Under the pieces are notes generated by a model, which worked only from the letters and a program-made list of their open reading frames with translations, ran no database searches and was not told where the DNA came from. Shown here piece by piece: positions 8,920-16,612 of a stretch of 64,000 nt of DNA (the stretch's first letter is position 1; each line of letters opens with the position of its first letter). Made by a program: the position numbers and the translations under genes. Source of the stretch: Nonomuraea jiangxiensis (lineage in GTDB: Bacteria; Actinomycetota; Actinomycetes; Streptosporangiales; Streptosporangiaceae); contig NZ_FNDJ01000038.1 of assembly GCF_900099965.1 (NCBI RefSeq), positions 34,098 to 98,097 on the forward strand, read 5' to 3'.

Positions 8920-8948
8920 ATGAAACTCTCCCGTAACTTCCGGGTCAA
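8920..8948 (-). promoter_or_regulatory. Predicted promoter of the LacI-ABC-ARH operon
   Basis: Read on the minus strand, TTGACC (8948-8943), a 17-base spacer and TTTCAT (8925-8920) form a plausible sigma-70-like promoter. The start point would lie just ahead of the twin operators. The -35 is good, the -10 weak, so this is a prediction. Confidence 0.4.
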
Positions 8949-9016
8949 GTCACGATCCCGTAACGCACCCCCTCCCGCCCGCGCGTGAACATCTGGGACA
9001 GGAGGGGGCGCAGAGA

Positions 9017-10285
9017 TCAGTCGCGGGCCGGTTCGGGCTCGGGGCCGTGGGCGGTGGGCGCCTGCGCGGGCTCGGGCAGGGAGGTGGCCGGCGCGGCCGA
9101 GTGCCGGCCGAGGGAGCGGATGGCCGGGGAACCGGCCAGGGCCACCACGGCGGCCAGCACCGCGGGGATGATCAGGGCCACCGGGAGCGAGGACGCCTCG
9201 GCGACGTACCCCAGCACGGCGGGGCCGAGCAGCAGCCCGCTGTAGCCGAACGCCGTCACCATGGCCAGCGCGCGCCCCACCCGCCCGCCGGCCGCCCCCA
9301 CCGCGCTGAACAGGACCGGCACCACCGTGGCCAGCCCCACGCCCGCCAGCGCCCATCCCGTCCACGCGCACACCACCCGCAGCGGCTCCCCGGCCAGCGG
9401 CGAGAGCAGCACCAGCGCGTACCCGGCCGTGGCGAACAGCCCGGCCAGCCGGATGGTGAGCACCGACCCGAGCCGGGCCCTGATCGGGTCCCCGAGCAGC
9501 CGCACGGTCGTCATCGCCACCGAGAAGATCGTGTACGCCAGCGGCGCCACGGCCGGATCGGTCGCCAGCACCCACCGGGCGTGCAGCGCGGCCCAGTCGA
9601 TGGCCGCTCCCTCGCTCAGGTGCCCGGCGAACGCCGCCACCCCGAGCAACGCGATCAGCCACCACCCCAGCGAGCCCCCCGCCGCGCCGCCCGGCGACGC
9701 GGCCGGGTCGTGCCCCGGCGGGTCTGGCAGCAGCAGGCGCGCGGCCGGCACGTACAGGAGCGGCACCACCAGCGCCGCCACGACCAGCAGCGCCTGGGGA
9801 TCCAGCCCGGTCTGCAGGACGAGGGAGGTGAGCCCGCCCCCGGCCGCCCCGCCCAGGCTCCACGTCCCGTGGAAGGCCGAGATGATCGGCCGCCCGTAGC
9901 GGCGCTCGACCTCGACGGAGTGGGCGTTCATGGCGATCTCGGTCACCCCCAGCCCCATCCCGAACACCACCGCCAGGACCGCCAGCGCCCAGTACGAGGG
10001 CGCGAGCGCGGGCCCGAGCAGCACCAGCCCGGACACGGGCCCGGCGATCCAGCTCACCCGCCGGCTGGAGAACCGGTCCACCAGGGGCCCGGCCGCCGTC
10101 ATCGACACCAGCGCCCCGCCGGAGATCAGCAGCAGCACGCTGCCCAGCCGGGCGGGTCCGAGGTCGAGCCGGTCGTTGAGCGAGGGCAGGCCGGCCGCCC
10201 AGAGACCCATGACGAATCCGGCAAGGAAGAAGAATCCGAAAACTCCGACACGAGCACGTCTGGCATCTGTGAGGCTTTTGTTCAC
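9017..10285 (-). CDS. MFS transporter
   Basis: A 422-residue major facilitator protein with about twelve hydrophobic segments, starting after the short VNKSLTDARRARVG cytoplasmic segment. The region FFFLAGFVMGLWAAGLPSLNDRL and the loop LVDRFSSRRV after helix 2 resemble the FucP/DHA-like group often paired with ROK or GntR regulators. The GTG at 10285 is chosen because the residues before it would come from the promoter shared with the ROK gene. It is divergent from that gene with only 23 bases between the two starts, so co-regulation is likely. Substrate unknown. Confidence 0.82.
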   Translation of the reverse strand: MNKSLTDARRARVGVFGFFFLAGFVMGLWAAGLPSLNDRLDLGPARLGSVLLLISGGALVSMTAAGPLVDRFSSRRVSWIAGPVSGLVLLGPALAPSYWALAVLAVVFGMGLGVTEIAMNAHSVEVERRYGRPIISAFHGTWSLGGAAGGGLTSLVLQTGLDPQALLVVAALVVPLLYVPAARLLLPDPPGHDPAASPGGAAGGSLGWWLIALLGVAAFAGHLSEGAAIDWAALHARWVLATDPAVAPLAYTIFSVAMTTVRLLGDPIRARLGSVLTIRLAGLFATAGYALVLLSPLAGEPLRVVCAWTGWALAGVGLATVVPVLFSAVGAAGGRVGRALAMVTAFGYSGLLLGPAVLGYVAEASSLPVALIIPAVLAAVVALAGSPAIRSLGRHSAAPATSLPEPAQAPTAHGPEPEPARD

Positions 10286-10291
10286 GGTCAG

Positions 10292-10301
10292 AGCATAAAC
10301 T
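10292..10301. promoter_or_regulatory. Overlapping divergent -10 elements
   Basis: The 23-base gap between two divergent genes contains TAAACT on the plus strand (10296-10301), seven bases before the GTG at 10309. It also contains TATGCT on the minus strand (10297-10292), six bases before the GTG at 10285. Both spacings fit leaderless mRNAs. The two promoters overlap, so they probably compete. Confidence 0.45.
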
Positions 10302-10308
10302 GTGATTC

Positions 10309-11562
10309 GTGAATGGAGCCACAACCAGCGTCGAGCTTCGGGCGCACAACCGGGTCCGCCTGCTGCGGGCCGTGCATGACTGCGGGGCCACCCGTACCAG
10401 GTCGCAGCTGACCCGCGACCTGCACCTGGCCAGGGGCACCGCGTCGGTGCTCGTCGCGGGCCTGGCCGAGGACGGGCTGCTGCACGAGGAGCCCGCCCCG
10501 GGAGCCGCCCGGGGCCGCCCCACGCACGTGCCGGGGCCGCACCCGCGCGGCCCGCTGGCGCTGGCCGTGGACGTCCGCGAGGACGCCTGGGAGCTGGCGG
10601 CCTGCGAGCTGGGCGGCCGGGTCACCGTGCTCGACGTGCGCCCGCACGACGGCACCCCCGAAGGCGCGCTCGGCCCCCTGGGCGAGGCCGTCAGGGCGCA
10701 CCAGGCCCGCCTCGGCCCCCGCGCCGTCGGCGTCGGGGTCGCCCTGCCGGGGCCGGTACGGCACGGCGGCCTGGTGGACATCCCCCACCTGGGCTGGCGC
10801 TCGGTGGACGTCCCCGCCCTCCTCGCCCCGGACCGGGGCGGGGCCGGCGCGCCGGTGCCGGGCGGGCCGCTCGTCGGGAACGACACCGCGCTCGCGGCAC
10901 TGGCCGAGGCCCGGCGGGGGCGGCTGCGGGGCGTACGGGTGGGCCTGCACCTGCACGTGGACTTCGACCTGGGCGGTGTCCTGGTGGTGGACGGCAGGCC
11001 GCTGGACGGCGCGGGCGGCTCCGGCGCCGAGTTCGGCCACATGCCCCTCACCGGCGGCGACCGGCCCTGCCCGTGCGGGGCCACCGGCTGCTGGAGCATG
11101 GACGTCGGCGCGAACGCCCTGCTGCGCCGGGTCGGCCTCGCCTACGGCGGCGGCCGGGGCCGCGAGCAGGCCGAGCACGTGCTGGCGACCAGCGAGGAGG
11201 CGGTCGCGGCCAACGCCACCGCCCTCGGCCGTGGCATAGCCGCCCTGGTGAACGCCCTCGACCCGGAGGTCGTGACGCTGTCGGGCCACGGCGTGGAGCT
11301 GTACGAGCGGGCGAGCGGGCAACTGCTGGCCGCCTGCGAGCCCGGCCTCATGGCGATCCGCCGCGACCGCCCGCCTCGGATCGCCGGCTCGGCCCTCGGC
11401 TGGCGCGGCTCGCTCCTCGGCGCCATGGAGTCGGTCTTCGACGAGTTCCTCACTCCTGAGGGCCTCGACCGGTGGCGCGAAAGCCACCCTGACCAGGCCC
11501 CCGACACGCCCGAACCGCAAAATGTGACGCATTCCACGCTCAAGGGACGAAACCCGATATAA
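10309..11562 (+). CDS. ROK-family transcriptional regulator
   Basis: A 417-residue ROK protein: N-terminal winged helix-turn-helix (about residues 8-60, with ARGTASVLVAGLAEDGLL) and a sugar-kinase-like C-terminal domain. The ROK zinc site is intact in CPCGATGCW. It probably senses a sugar or sugar phosphate and controls the divergent MFS transporter. Translation seems to start at the GTG very close to a -10 element, without room for a ribosome-binding site. Confidence 0.87.
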   Translation: MNGATTSVELRAHNRVRLLRAVHDCGATRTRSQLTRDLHLARGTASVLVAGLAEDGLLHEEPAPGAARGRPTHVPGPHPRGPLALAVDVREDAWELAACELGGRVTVLDVRPHDGTPEGALGPLGEAVRAHQARLGPRAVGVGVALPGPVRHGGLVDIPHLGWRSVDVPALLAPDRGGAGAPVPGGPLVGNDTALAALAEARRGRLRGVRVGLHLHVDFDLGGVLVVDGRPLDGAGGSGAEFGHMPLTGGDRPCPCGATGCWSMDVGANALLRRVGLAYGGGRGREQAEHVLATSEEAVAANATALGRGIAALVNALDPEVVTLSGHGVELYERASGQLLAACEPGLMAIRRDRPPRIAGSALGWRGSLLGAMESVFDEFLTPEGLDRWRESHPDQAPDTPEPQNVTHSTLKGRNPI

Positions 11563-11669
11563 CCCACATCCTTTCCCGGCCATGCAAGCGATCTTGCGGG
11601 CTCCCGCGAGGCCCTGTACGCATGGAAGGGTCCAAGGGGCGAAAGAATCTTGAAGCCGAGGGAAGGCCC

Positions 11670-12074
11670 GTGAATCTCGAGCTGGCGCTCCGCATGACGG
11701 AGGCGGCCCTCAAGCAGGCGGCCCGCGAAGGTGCGATGATCTCTGTCGCGGTCGTGGACGAGGGCGGGCATCTGGTGTCCTTCCAGCGTATGGAGGGTGC
11801 GGAGATCGCCGGGCCGGTGCTCGCGCAGCGCAAGGCGTACACCTCGGTGGCCCTGCGCAGGACCACCGAGGACCTGGCCGAGCTGACCGCTCCGGGAGGG
11901 GAGCTGTTCGGGCTGACCGATGATCGATTCCTGAGCGTCGGCGGGGGTGTCCCGCTCTGGGCCGGCTACGGCGAGGGCGAGCGGGTGGTCGGGGGCGTGG
12001 GGGTCAGCGGAGGCACGATCAGGCAGGACGTCAGGTGCGCCGAAGCGGCCGCATCGGTGTGGCGTACACGTTGA
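11670..12074 (+). CDS. GlcG/HbpS-type heme-binding-like protein
   Basis: A 134-residue protein of the GlcG/HbpS superfamily. It has the usual pattern LELALRMTEAALKQA, then VAVVDEGGHLVSFQRMEGA, the alanine-rich QRKAYTSVALRRTT helix and the glycine-rich VGGVGVSGG end. HbpS of Streptomyces binds heme extracellularly, but no signal peptide is seen here. The GTG at 11670 follows GGGAAGG at suitable spacing; an earlier ATG at 11622 would add a charged tail without family support. Exact function is unknown. Confidence 0.75.
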   Translation: MNLELALRMTEAALKQAAREGAMISVAVVDEGGHLVSFQRMEGAEIAGPVLAQRKAYTSVALRRTTEDLAELTAPGGELFGLTDDRFLSVGGGVPLWAGYGEGERVVGGVGVSGGTIRQDVRCAEAAASVWRTR

Positions 12075-12175
12075 GCGGGCGCTTTCCGCAACACGTACCG
12101 CTGCTATCCGCCATGATTAGCCACTGCACCACGGGTACAGAACCCGAACGTAAACTCCCCGAGGAGAGAACCGAA

Positions 12176-12481
12176 ATGGCACTTCCCACTCTCACCCCCG
12201 AGCAGCGTCAAGCCGCTCTGGCCAAGGCAGCCGAGGCCCGTGCCGCCCGCACGGCCCTGCTGGCCAAGGTCAAGGCCGGCGAGCTGACGTTCGCGCAGCT
12301 GCTTGAGCGCGACGACGACATCGCGAAGAAGATCAAGGTCTCCCAGGCGCTCCGCGCCGTCAAGGGCGTGGGTCCGGCCAAGGCCACCGCGCTGATGGAG
12401 GAGGCGGGCGTCGACGAGAAGCGCCGTCTCGGCGGCCTGGGCGCCCAGCAGCGCAAGAAGCTGGTCGACGCGCTCGGTTAG
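12176..12481 (+). CDS. mihF: Integration host factor, actinobacterial type (mIHF)
   Basis: A 101-residue basic nucleoid protein. It carries the helix-two-turns-helix DNA-binding core expected for mIHF (ALRAVKGVGPAKATALMEEAG, about residues 55-76) followed by RRLGGLGAQQRKKLVDAL. In Streptomyces and mycobacteria mIHF binds DNA without sequence specificity and affects supercoiling. A strong GAGGAGAGAA ribosome site lies six bases before the ATG. The gene usually neighbours guanylate kinase (gmk) in actinomycetes; that neighbour is absent here, so this may be a second or displaced copy. Confidence 0.9.
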   Translation: MALPTLTPEQRQAALAKAAEARAARTALLAKVKAGELTFAQLLERDDDIAKKIKVSQALRAVKGVGPAKATALMEEAGVDEKRRLGGLGAQQRKKLVDALG

Positions 12482-12494
12482 ACCCGAGCGGCCA

Positions 12495-12519
12495 GGTCCG
12501 CGCGCACGGCGCGCGGACC
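12495..12519 (+). terminator. Hairpin terminator after mihF
   Basis: A perfect 11-base-pair stem (GGTCCGCGCGC and its complement) with a three-base ACG loop lies 13 bases after the mihF stop. No T-run follows, which is normal for high-G+C actinomycetes. Confidence 0.75.
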
Positions 12520-12664
12520 GGCCAGCGACCCTCAGCAGGCCGACGAGGGACCGGAGAGCGGAGCCGCCCCCGCTCTCACCGGTGAACGAGGCCCGTCGAG
12601 AGGGCCCGGCGGACGAGGCGGGACGGGGCAGGCAGTGGGTTGAAAACGTAGGTGAGCAGCAGGG

Positions 12665-13312
12665 TCAGGAACGCAGGTAGGTCAGCACGGCGAGCACCCG
12701 GCGATGCTGGTCGCCGTCGTCGGCGTAGAGGCCGAGCTTGCTGAAGATGCTCCTGATGTGCTTCTCCACGGCCCCGTCACTGATCACGAGCTGCCGCCCG
12801 ATGGCCGGATTGGACTTCCCCTCGGCCATCAGCCCGAGCACCTCGCGCTCCCGCGGCGTCAGCTGCGCCAGCGGGTCGTCCTTGCGTCTGCGCACCATCA
12901 ACTGGGACACCACCTGTGGATCGAACACGGTGCCGCCCGCGGCCACCCGCCGCAGGCCCTCCAGGAACTCCTCCACGTCGACCACCCGGTCCTTCAGCAG
13001 GTAGCCCACCGCGCCACGGGCGTCGGCGAGCAGGTCGTCGGCGTAGGAGACCTCGACGTACTGCGACAGGATGAGCACGGGCGCCCCCGGCACCCGGCGG
13101 CGCGCCTCCACGGCCGCCCTGAGCCCCTCGTCGGTGAACGACGGCGGCATGCGCACGTCGACCACCGACACGTCGGGCTTGTGCTCGGCTATCGCCTTGA
13201 CGAGGCCGTCACCGTCACCGACGGTCGCGACCACCTCGCAGCCGAACTCCTCAAGCAGCCTGACCAGGCCCTCCCTGATCAGAACCGCGTCATCGGCCAC
13301 GACTACCCGCAC
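12665..13312 (-). CDS. LuxR/NarL-type response regulator
   Basis: A 215-residue response regulator. The receiver domain has the acidic pair in VVADDAVLIREG, phosphoacceptor Asp52 in VSVVDVRMPP, and Lys in GYLLKDRV. A LuxR-type helix-turn-helix follows (QLTPREREVLGLMAEGKSNPAIGRQL). The start is GTG at 13312, ten bases inside the end of the upstream kinase gene, so the pair is translationally coupled. Its signal and targets are not evident; the nearby mihF and acyltransferase genes are on the other strand. Confidence 0.92.
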   Translation of the reverse strand: MRVVVADDAVLIREGLVRLLEEFGCEVVATVGDGDGLVKAIAEHKPDVSVVDVRMPPSFTDEGLRAAVEARRRVPGAPVLILSQYVEVSYADDLLADARGAVGYLLKDRVVDVEEFLEGLRRVAAGGTVFDPQVVSQLMVRRRKDDPLAQLTPREREVLGLMAEGKSNPAIGRQLVISDGAVEKHIRSIFSKLGLYADDGDQHRRVLAVLTYLRS

Positions 13313-14556
13313 GGCACCTCCGCCACAATGATCGTCGGCCCGCCGTCCGGCGACTGCACGGTCAGCTCCCCGTCCACGGCGCGGAGCCGGTCGGCCAGTC
13401 CGGCAAGACCATGTCCCTTGGCGACGTGTGCGCCGCCGACCCCATCATCCCCGATCGTGAGCATGAGGACATCTCCGATGCGGACGAGCTGGATCGTGCA
13501 GACGGTGGCGCGGCTGTGCTTGGCCACGTTGGTGAGGGTCTCGGCGCAGACGAAATAGATCGCGTTCTCGACGGCGGCCTGGTAGCGGTCGACCGTCTGC
13601 ACGTCGAGGTCCACCGGGACGGTGCAGCGCCCGGCGAGCGCGGCGAGCGCGGGCGCGAGGCCGCGGTCGGACAGGATCGGCGGCGCGATGCCGCGCGACA
13701 GCGCGCGCAGCTCGTCGAGCGTCTCGCGGGTGGCGTCGATCGCGGACTTGATGGTGGCCTGCGCCGCCTCGGGGTCCTTGGCCAGCTGCCGCTGCGCCCT
13801 GGACAGCTCCATGGCCAGCGAGACCAGCCGCTGCTGCGGCCCGTCGTGGATGTCGCGCTCCAGCTTGCGCAGCGCGTTGGCCTCGGCGGACACGGCCGCG
13901 GCCCGGCCCTGGGCCAGGTCGTCGATGCGCTCCTGCAGCTCCGCCACGCCGGTCAGCAGCGCCCGGCCGAGTCCGGCCCTGAGCAGCGCGCCCCCGCGCA
14001 CCATGAACGGCATGAGCACCGTGAAGAGCACGCCGACGGAGAAGTAGAAGAGCGTGTTGACGAGATAACCGTTGCCGAGGCCGAGCAGCGCGGGCAGCCC
14101 GTTCTCCTCGATCTGCGAGGTGATCAGGCCGTAGAGCGGATAGGTCAGCCCGAGGAAGGGGATGGCCCAGAACACGACGGTGATCACGAACGACAGAATG
14201 GCGAACGGGAAGACCAGGATGCCGTGCAGCAGGTCCAGCCAGGACTGCCCGCTCGTCATCGGGTTGACGAGCCGCCGGAACCTGCCCGCTCCCGGCGGGG
14301 CGGGCTTGTACCGGGGGCGGACCGGCGGGCGCTGCAGCACGTCGGACAGCCAGCCCCGTTCGGCGTCCGCGAACCCCCGCGCGATCATCAGCGTGCCGGC
14401 CAGCAGCGGTATGCCCACCCACACGACCGCGGTGCCCAGGCCCGCGGCGAAGCCCGCGACCAGGAGCACGAAGCCGATGACCGCCGTGGGAAAGCCGACC
14501 AGCGTGTAGCGGGTGTCGAGGAGGACACGCCTTGTCAGGGAGCGCATGGCCATCAC
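13303..14556 (-). CDS. Sensor histidine kinase (NarL-type partner)
   Basis: A 417-residue membrane histidine kinase. The N-terminal half has four or so hydrophobic segments and resembles the PF13796 sensor domain of actinomycete kinases. The phosphoacceptor His237 lies in ERDIHDGPQQRL of a HisKA_3 domain; the ATPase domain shows ETLTNVAKHSRA and TIGDDGVGGA. GTG at 14556 has GAGG seven bases upstream; ATG codons at 14553 and 14547 are alternatives. It forms a two-component system with the overlapping response regulator gene. Confidence 0.9.
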   Translation of the reverse strand: MMAMRSLTRRVLLDTRYTLVGFPTAVIGFVLLVAGFAAGLGTAVVWVGIPLLAGTLMIARGFADAERGWLSDVLQRPPVRPRYKPAPPGAGRFRRLVNPMTSGQSWLDLLHGILVFPFAILSFVITVVFWAIPFLGLTYPLYGLITSQIEENGLPALLGLGNGYLVNTLFYFSVGVLFTVLMPFMVRGGALLRAGLGRALLTGVAELQERIDDLAQGRAAAVSAEANALRKLERDIHDGPQQRLVSLAMELSRAQRQLAKDPEAAQATIKSAIDATRETLDELRALSRGIAPPILSDRGLAPALAALAGRCTVPVDLDVQTVDRYQAAVENAIYFVCAETLTNVAKHSRATVCTIQLVRIGDVLMLTIGDDGVGGAHVAKGHGLAGLADRLRAVDGELTVQSPDGGPTIIVAEVPCG

Positions 14557-14732
14557 GCTAGGGCCTCGAGCCGCGCCTGACGAGCGGGGTGCGCAGGTGT
14601 CCGGGGGTAGGGCCAGCCCTACCAGGGCCGGTGGTGTGATCTAGCCCCCAAGAGGGCGGCTCACGGCAATGTGCGCGAATCCGCTGGGCGGAACCCTGGG
14701 AGCCATCCGTTCCCAGTGAATCGAGGCCCTCC

Positions 14733-16007
14733 ATGACCGTCCTGCTGGACCGTCCCACCGCCCCAGCCGCGGAGCCGCGCCGCCCGGCCGGTACGCGCCC
14801 GGCGACCCGGGACCCGTTCATCGACCTGCTGCGCGTGTTCGGCATGGCGCTCATCGTGTTCCAGCACTGGACGATCCCGGTCATCTCCTACGACGGCGCT
14901 CGGCTGACCACCGGCAACGCGCTGTCCACGCCCGGCGTGTGGGTGGTGACGTGGATCAGCCAGGTGATGCCGCTGGTGTTCTTCGCGGGCGGCGCGGCGA
15001 ACGCGATCAGCTTCGGCCGCCGGGGCGGGTCGCCGCAGGGCTGGCTGGCGGCCAGGCTGCGGCGGCTGGCCTGGCCGCTGCTGCCGCTGGCCGTGGTGTG
15101 GATCCCGCTCCCCCAACTGCTGCTCACGCTGGGAGTGCCCGAGCAGCCGCTGACGGTCGGGGCCCGCCTGACGGGCCAGCTCCTGTGGTTCCTCGCCGTC
15201 TACCTGATCGCCGTCACGGTCACCCCGTACGCGCTGCGCCTGCACGAGCGGTACGGCGCCCTGGTCCCCGTCGCGCTGGCGGCCGGGGCGGTGCTGACGG
15301 ACGTGGTCCGCTTCTCTACCGGGTTCGAGGCCGCGGGCTACCTGAACGTCGTGTTCGTCTGGCTGGCCGTGCACCAGCTCGGCTTCTTCTACGCCGAGGG
15401 CCGGATGAGGCGTTCCTGGCTGCTGGCGCTGGGCGGGTTCGGGACGGCGGCGCTGCTAGTGGCGTTCGGCCCCTACCCGGGCAGCATGATCGGCCTGCCG
15501 GGCGCCGAGGTGTCGAACATGGCCCCGCCCACCCTCGCCATGCTGGCCGTCGGCGCCGGGCAGGTGGGCCTGGCCATGCTGCTGCGGCCGTGGCTGGTGC
15601 GGCTGCCCCTGGACCGGCTGCTGGCGTGGGCCGGACCGCGGATCATGACGGTGTACCTGTGGCACATGCCGGCCCTGATCGTGGTGTCCGGCGTGGCGGT
15701 GGTCCTGCTGGGGATCGACACGCCGGCGCCGGGCAGCGCGTTCTGGTTCGCCGGGTGGCCGGTCTGGTTCGGGCTGCTGTGCCTGGTGCTGTGGCCGCTG
15801 GTGAAGGTGTTCGCCAGGTTCGAGGCGCCGCCCGCGCTGCCGTACGGTGAGCTCGGCTGGGGGTCGATGCTCTGCGCGACGGCGCTGGTCGGCGGCGGGG
15901 TGCTGACCCTGACCGTGGGCGGGTTCGCGCCCGGCGCCGGACCGTTCCTGGCGCTGGTCGCGCTGCTCGGCGGGCTGCTCATGACGGCTCCGCGGGCCCG
16001 GGTGTGA
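14733..16007 (+). CDS. Acyltransferase 3 family membrane protein
   Basis: A 424-residue integral membrane protein with about ten hydrophobic segments. The start RDPFIDLLRVFGMALIVFQHW and the later FFAGGAANAISF segment are typical of acyltransferase-3 (OafA/YrhL-like) enzymes that O-acylate sugars, lipids or antibiotics. His46 in FQHW occupies the place of the usual catalytic histidine. It starts 176 bases from the divergent kinase gene, so the two share a promoter region. Substrate unknown. Confidence 0.83.
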   Translation: MTVLLDRPTAPAAEPRRPAGTRPATRDPFIDLLRVFGMALIVFQHWTIPVISYDGARLTTGNALSTPGVWVVTWISQVMPLVFFAGGAANAISFGRRGGSPQGWLAARLRRLAWPLLPLAVVWIPLPQLLLTLGVPEQPLTVGARLTGQLLWFLAVYLIAVTVTPYALRLHERYGALVPVALAAGAVLTDVVRFSTGFEAAGYLNVVFVWLAVHQLGFFYAEGRMRRSWLLALGGFGTAALLVAFGPYPGSMIGLPGAEVSNMAPPTLAMLAVGAGQVGLAMLLRPWLVRLPLDRLLAWAGPRIMTVYLWHMPALIVVSGVAVVLLGIDTPAPGSAFWFAGWPVWFGLLCLVLWPLVKVFARFEAPPALPYGELGWGSMLCATALVGGGVLTLTVGGFAPGAGPFLALVALLGGLLMTAPRARV

Positions 16008-16055
16008 GGAGCCGGAAACCCGGCTGTCATCAGCGGTTGCGGAGAATGCGGAAGT

Positions 16056-16556
16056 ATGACGAAGTTGCGCACCCTGTCCGAATCCGATCTGCCCGCCGTG
16101 ACCGCGATCTACGCCCACTACGTCGTCGCCAGCCTGGCCACGTTCGACGAGACGCCGCCGGACCTCGGCACGTGGCGGGCCAAGGCGGACGGCATCGTCG
16201 GGGCGGGCCTGCCGTTCCTGGTGGCCGAGGTGGACGGTGAGGTCGCCGGGTACGCCTACGTCGCCCCGTACCGCCCCAAGCCGGCCTACCGGCACACCCT
16301 GGAGGACACCATCTACCTGTCCCCCGCGTTCACCGGGCGCGGGCTCGGACGGCTGCTGCTCGGCGAGCTGATCGCGCAGGCGGGCCGGACGCCGGCCCGG
16401 CGGCTGGTCGCGGTGATCGCCGACTCGGGCGACCCGGCCTCGGCGCGGCTGCACCGGGCCTGCGGGTTCGAGGAGGCGGGCAGGCTGAGGGGCGTCGGGT
16501 TCAAGCACGGGCGCTGGATCGACACCTTGCTGCTGCAACGGGATCTGCCGGGTTGA
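16056..16556 (+). CDS. GNAT acetyltransferase, phosphinothricin N-acetyltransferase-like
   Basis: A 166-residue GNAT enzyme. The sequence order matches the PAT/bar subgroup: AIYAHYVVASLATFDETPP near the start, GYAYVAPYRPKPAYRHTLED in the middle, the acetyl-CoA loop GRGLGRLLLGELI, and the late GFEEAGRLRGVGFKHGRW segment. Such proteins acetylate phosphinothricin or, more often in unrelated hosts, methionine sulfoximine and related amino acids. It follows the acyltransferase by 48 bases and is probably an ordinary chromosomal copy. Confidence 0.85.
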   Translation: MTKLRTLSESDLPAVTAIYAHYVVASLATFDETPPDLGTWRAKADGIVGAGLPFLVAEVDGEVAGYAYVAPYRPKPAYRHTLEDTIYLSPAFTGRGLGRLLLGELIAQAGRTPARRLVAVIADSGDPASARLHRACGFEEAGRLRGVGFKHGRWIDTLLLQRDLPG

Positions 16557-16612
16557 CCTGAGATGGCCGCATCCGGTTCGACCACGCGGCAAACTTCGGC
16601 AGGATAGATGTC

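Noticed and set aside
8853..8921. LacI start at ATG 8921
   Set aside because: The extra 23 residues would be encoded by the operators, and a better ribosome site precedes TTG 8852.
7776..11099. A very long open frame on the minus strand spanning LacI and beyond
   Set aside because: Only 7776-8852 shows protein-family similarity; the rest is antisense or out of frame to the MFS and ROK genes and reflects high G+C at third positions.
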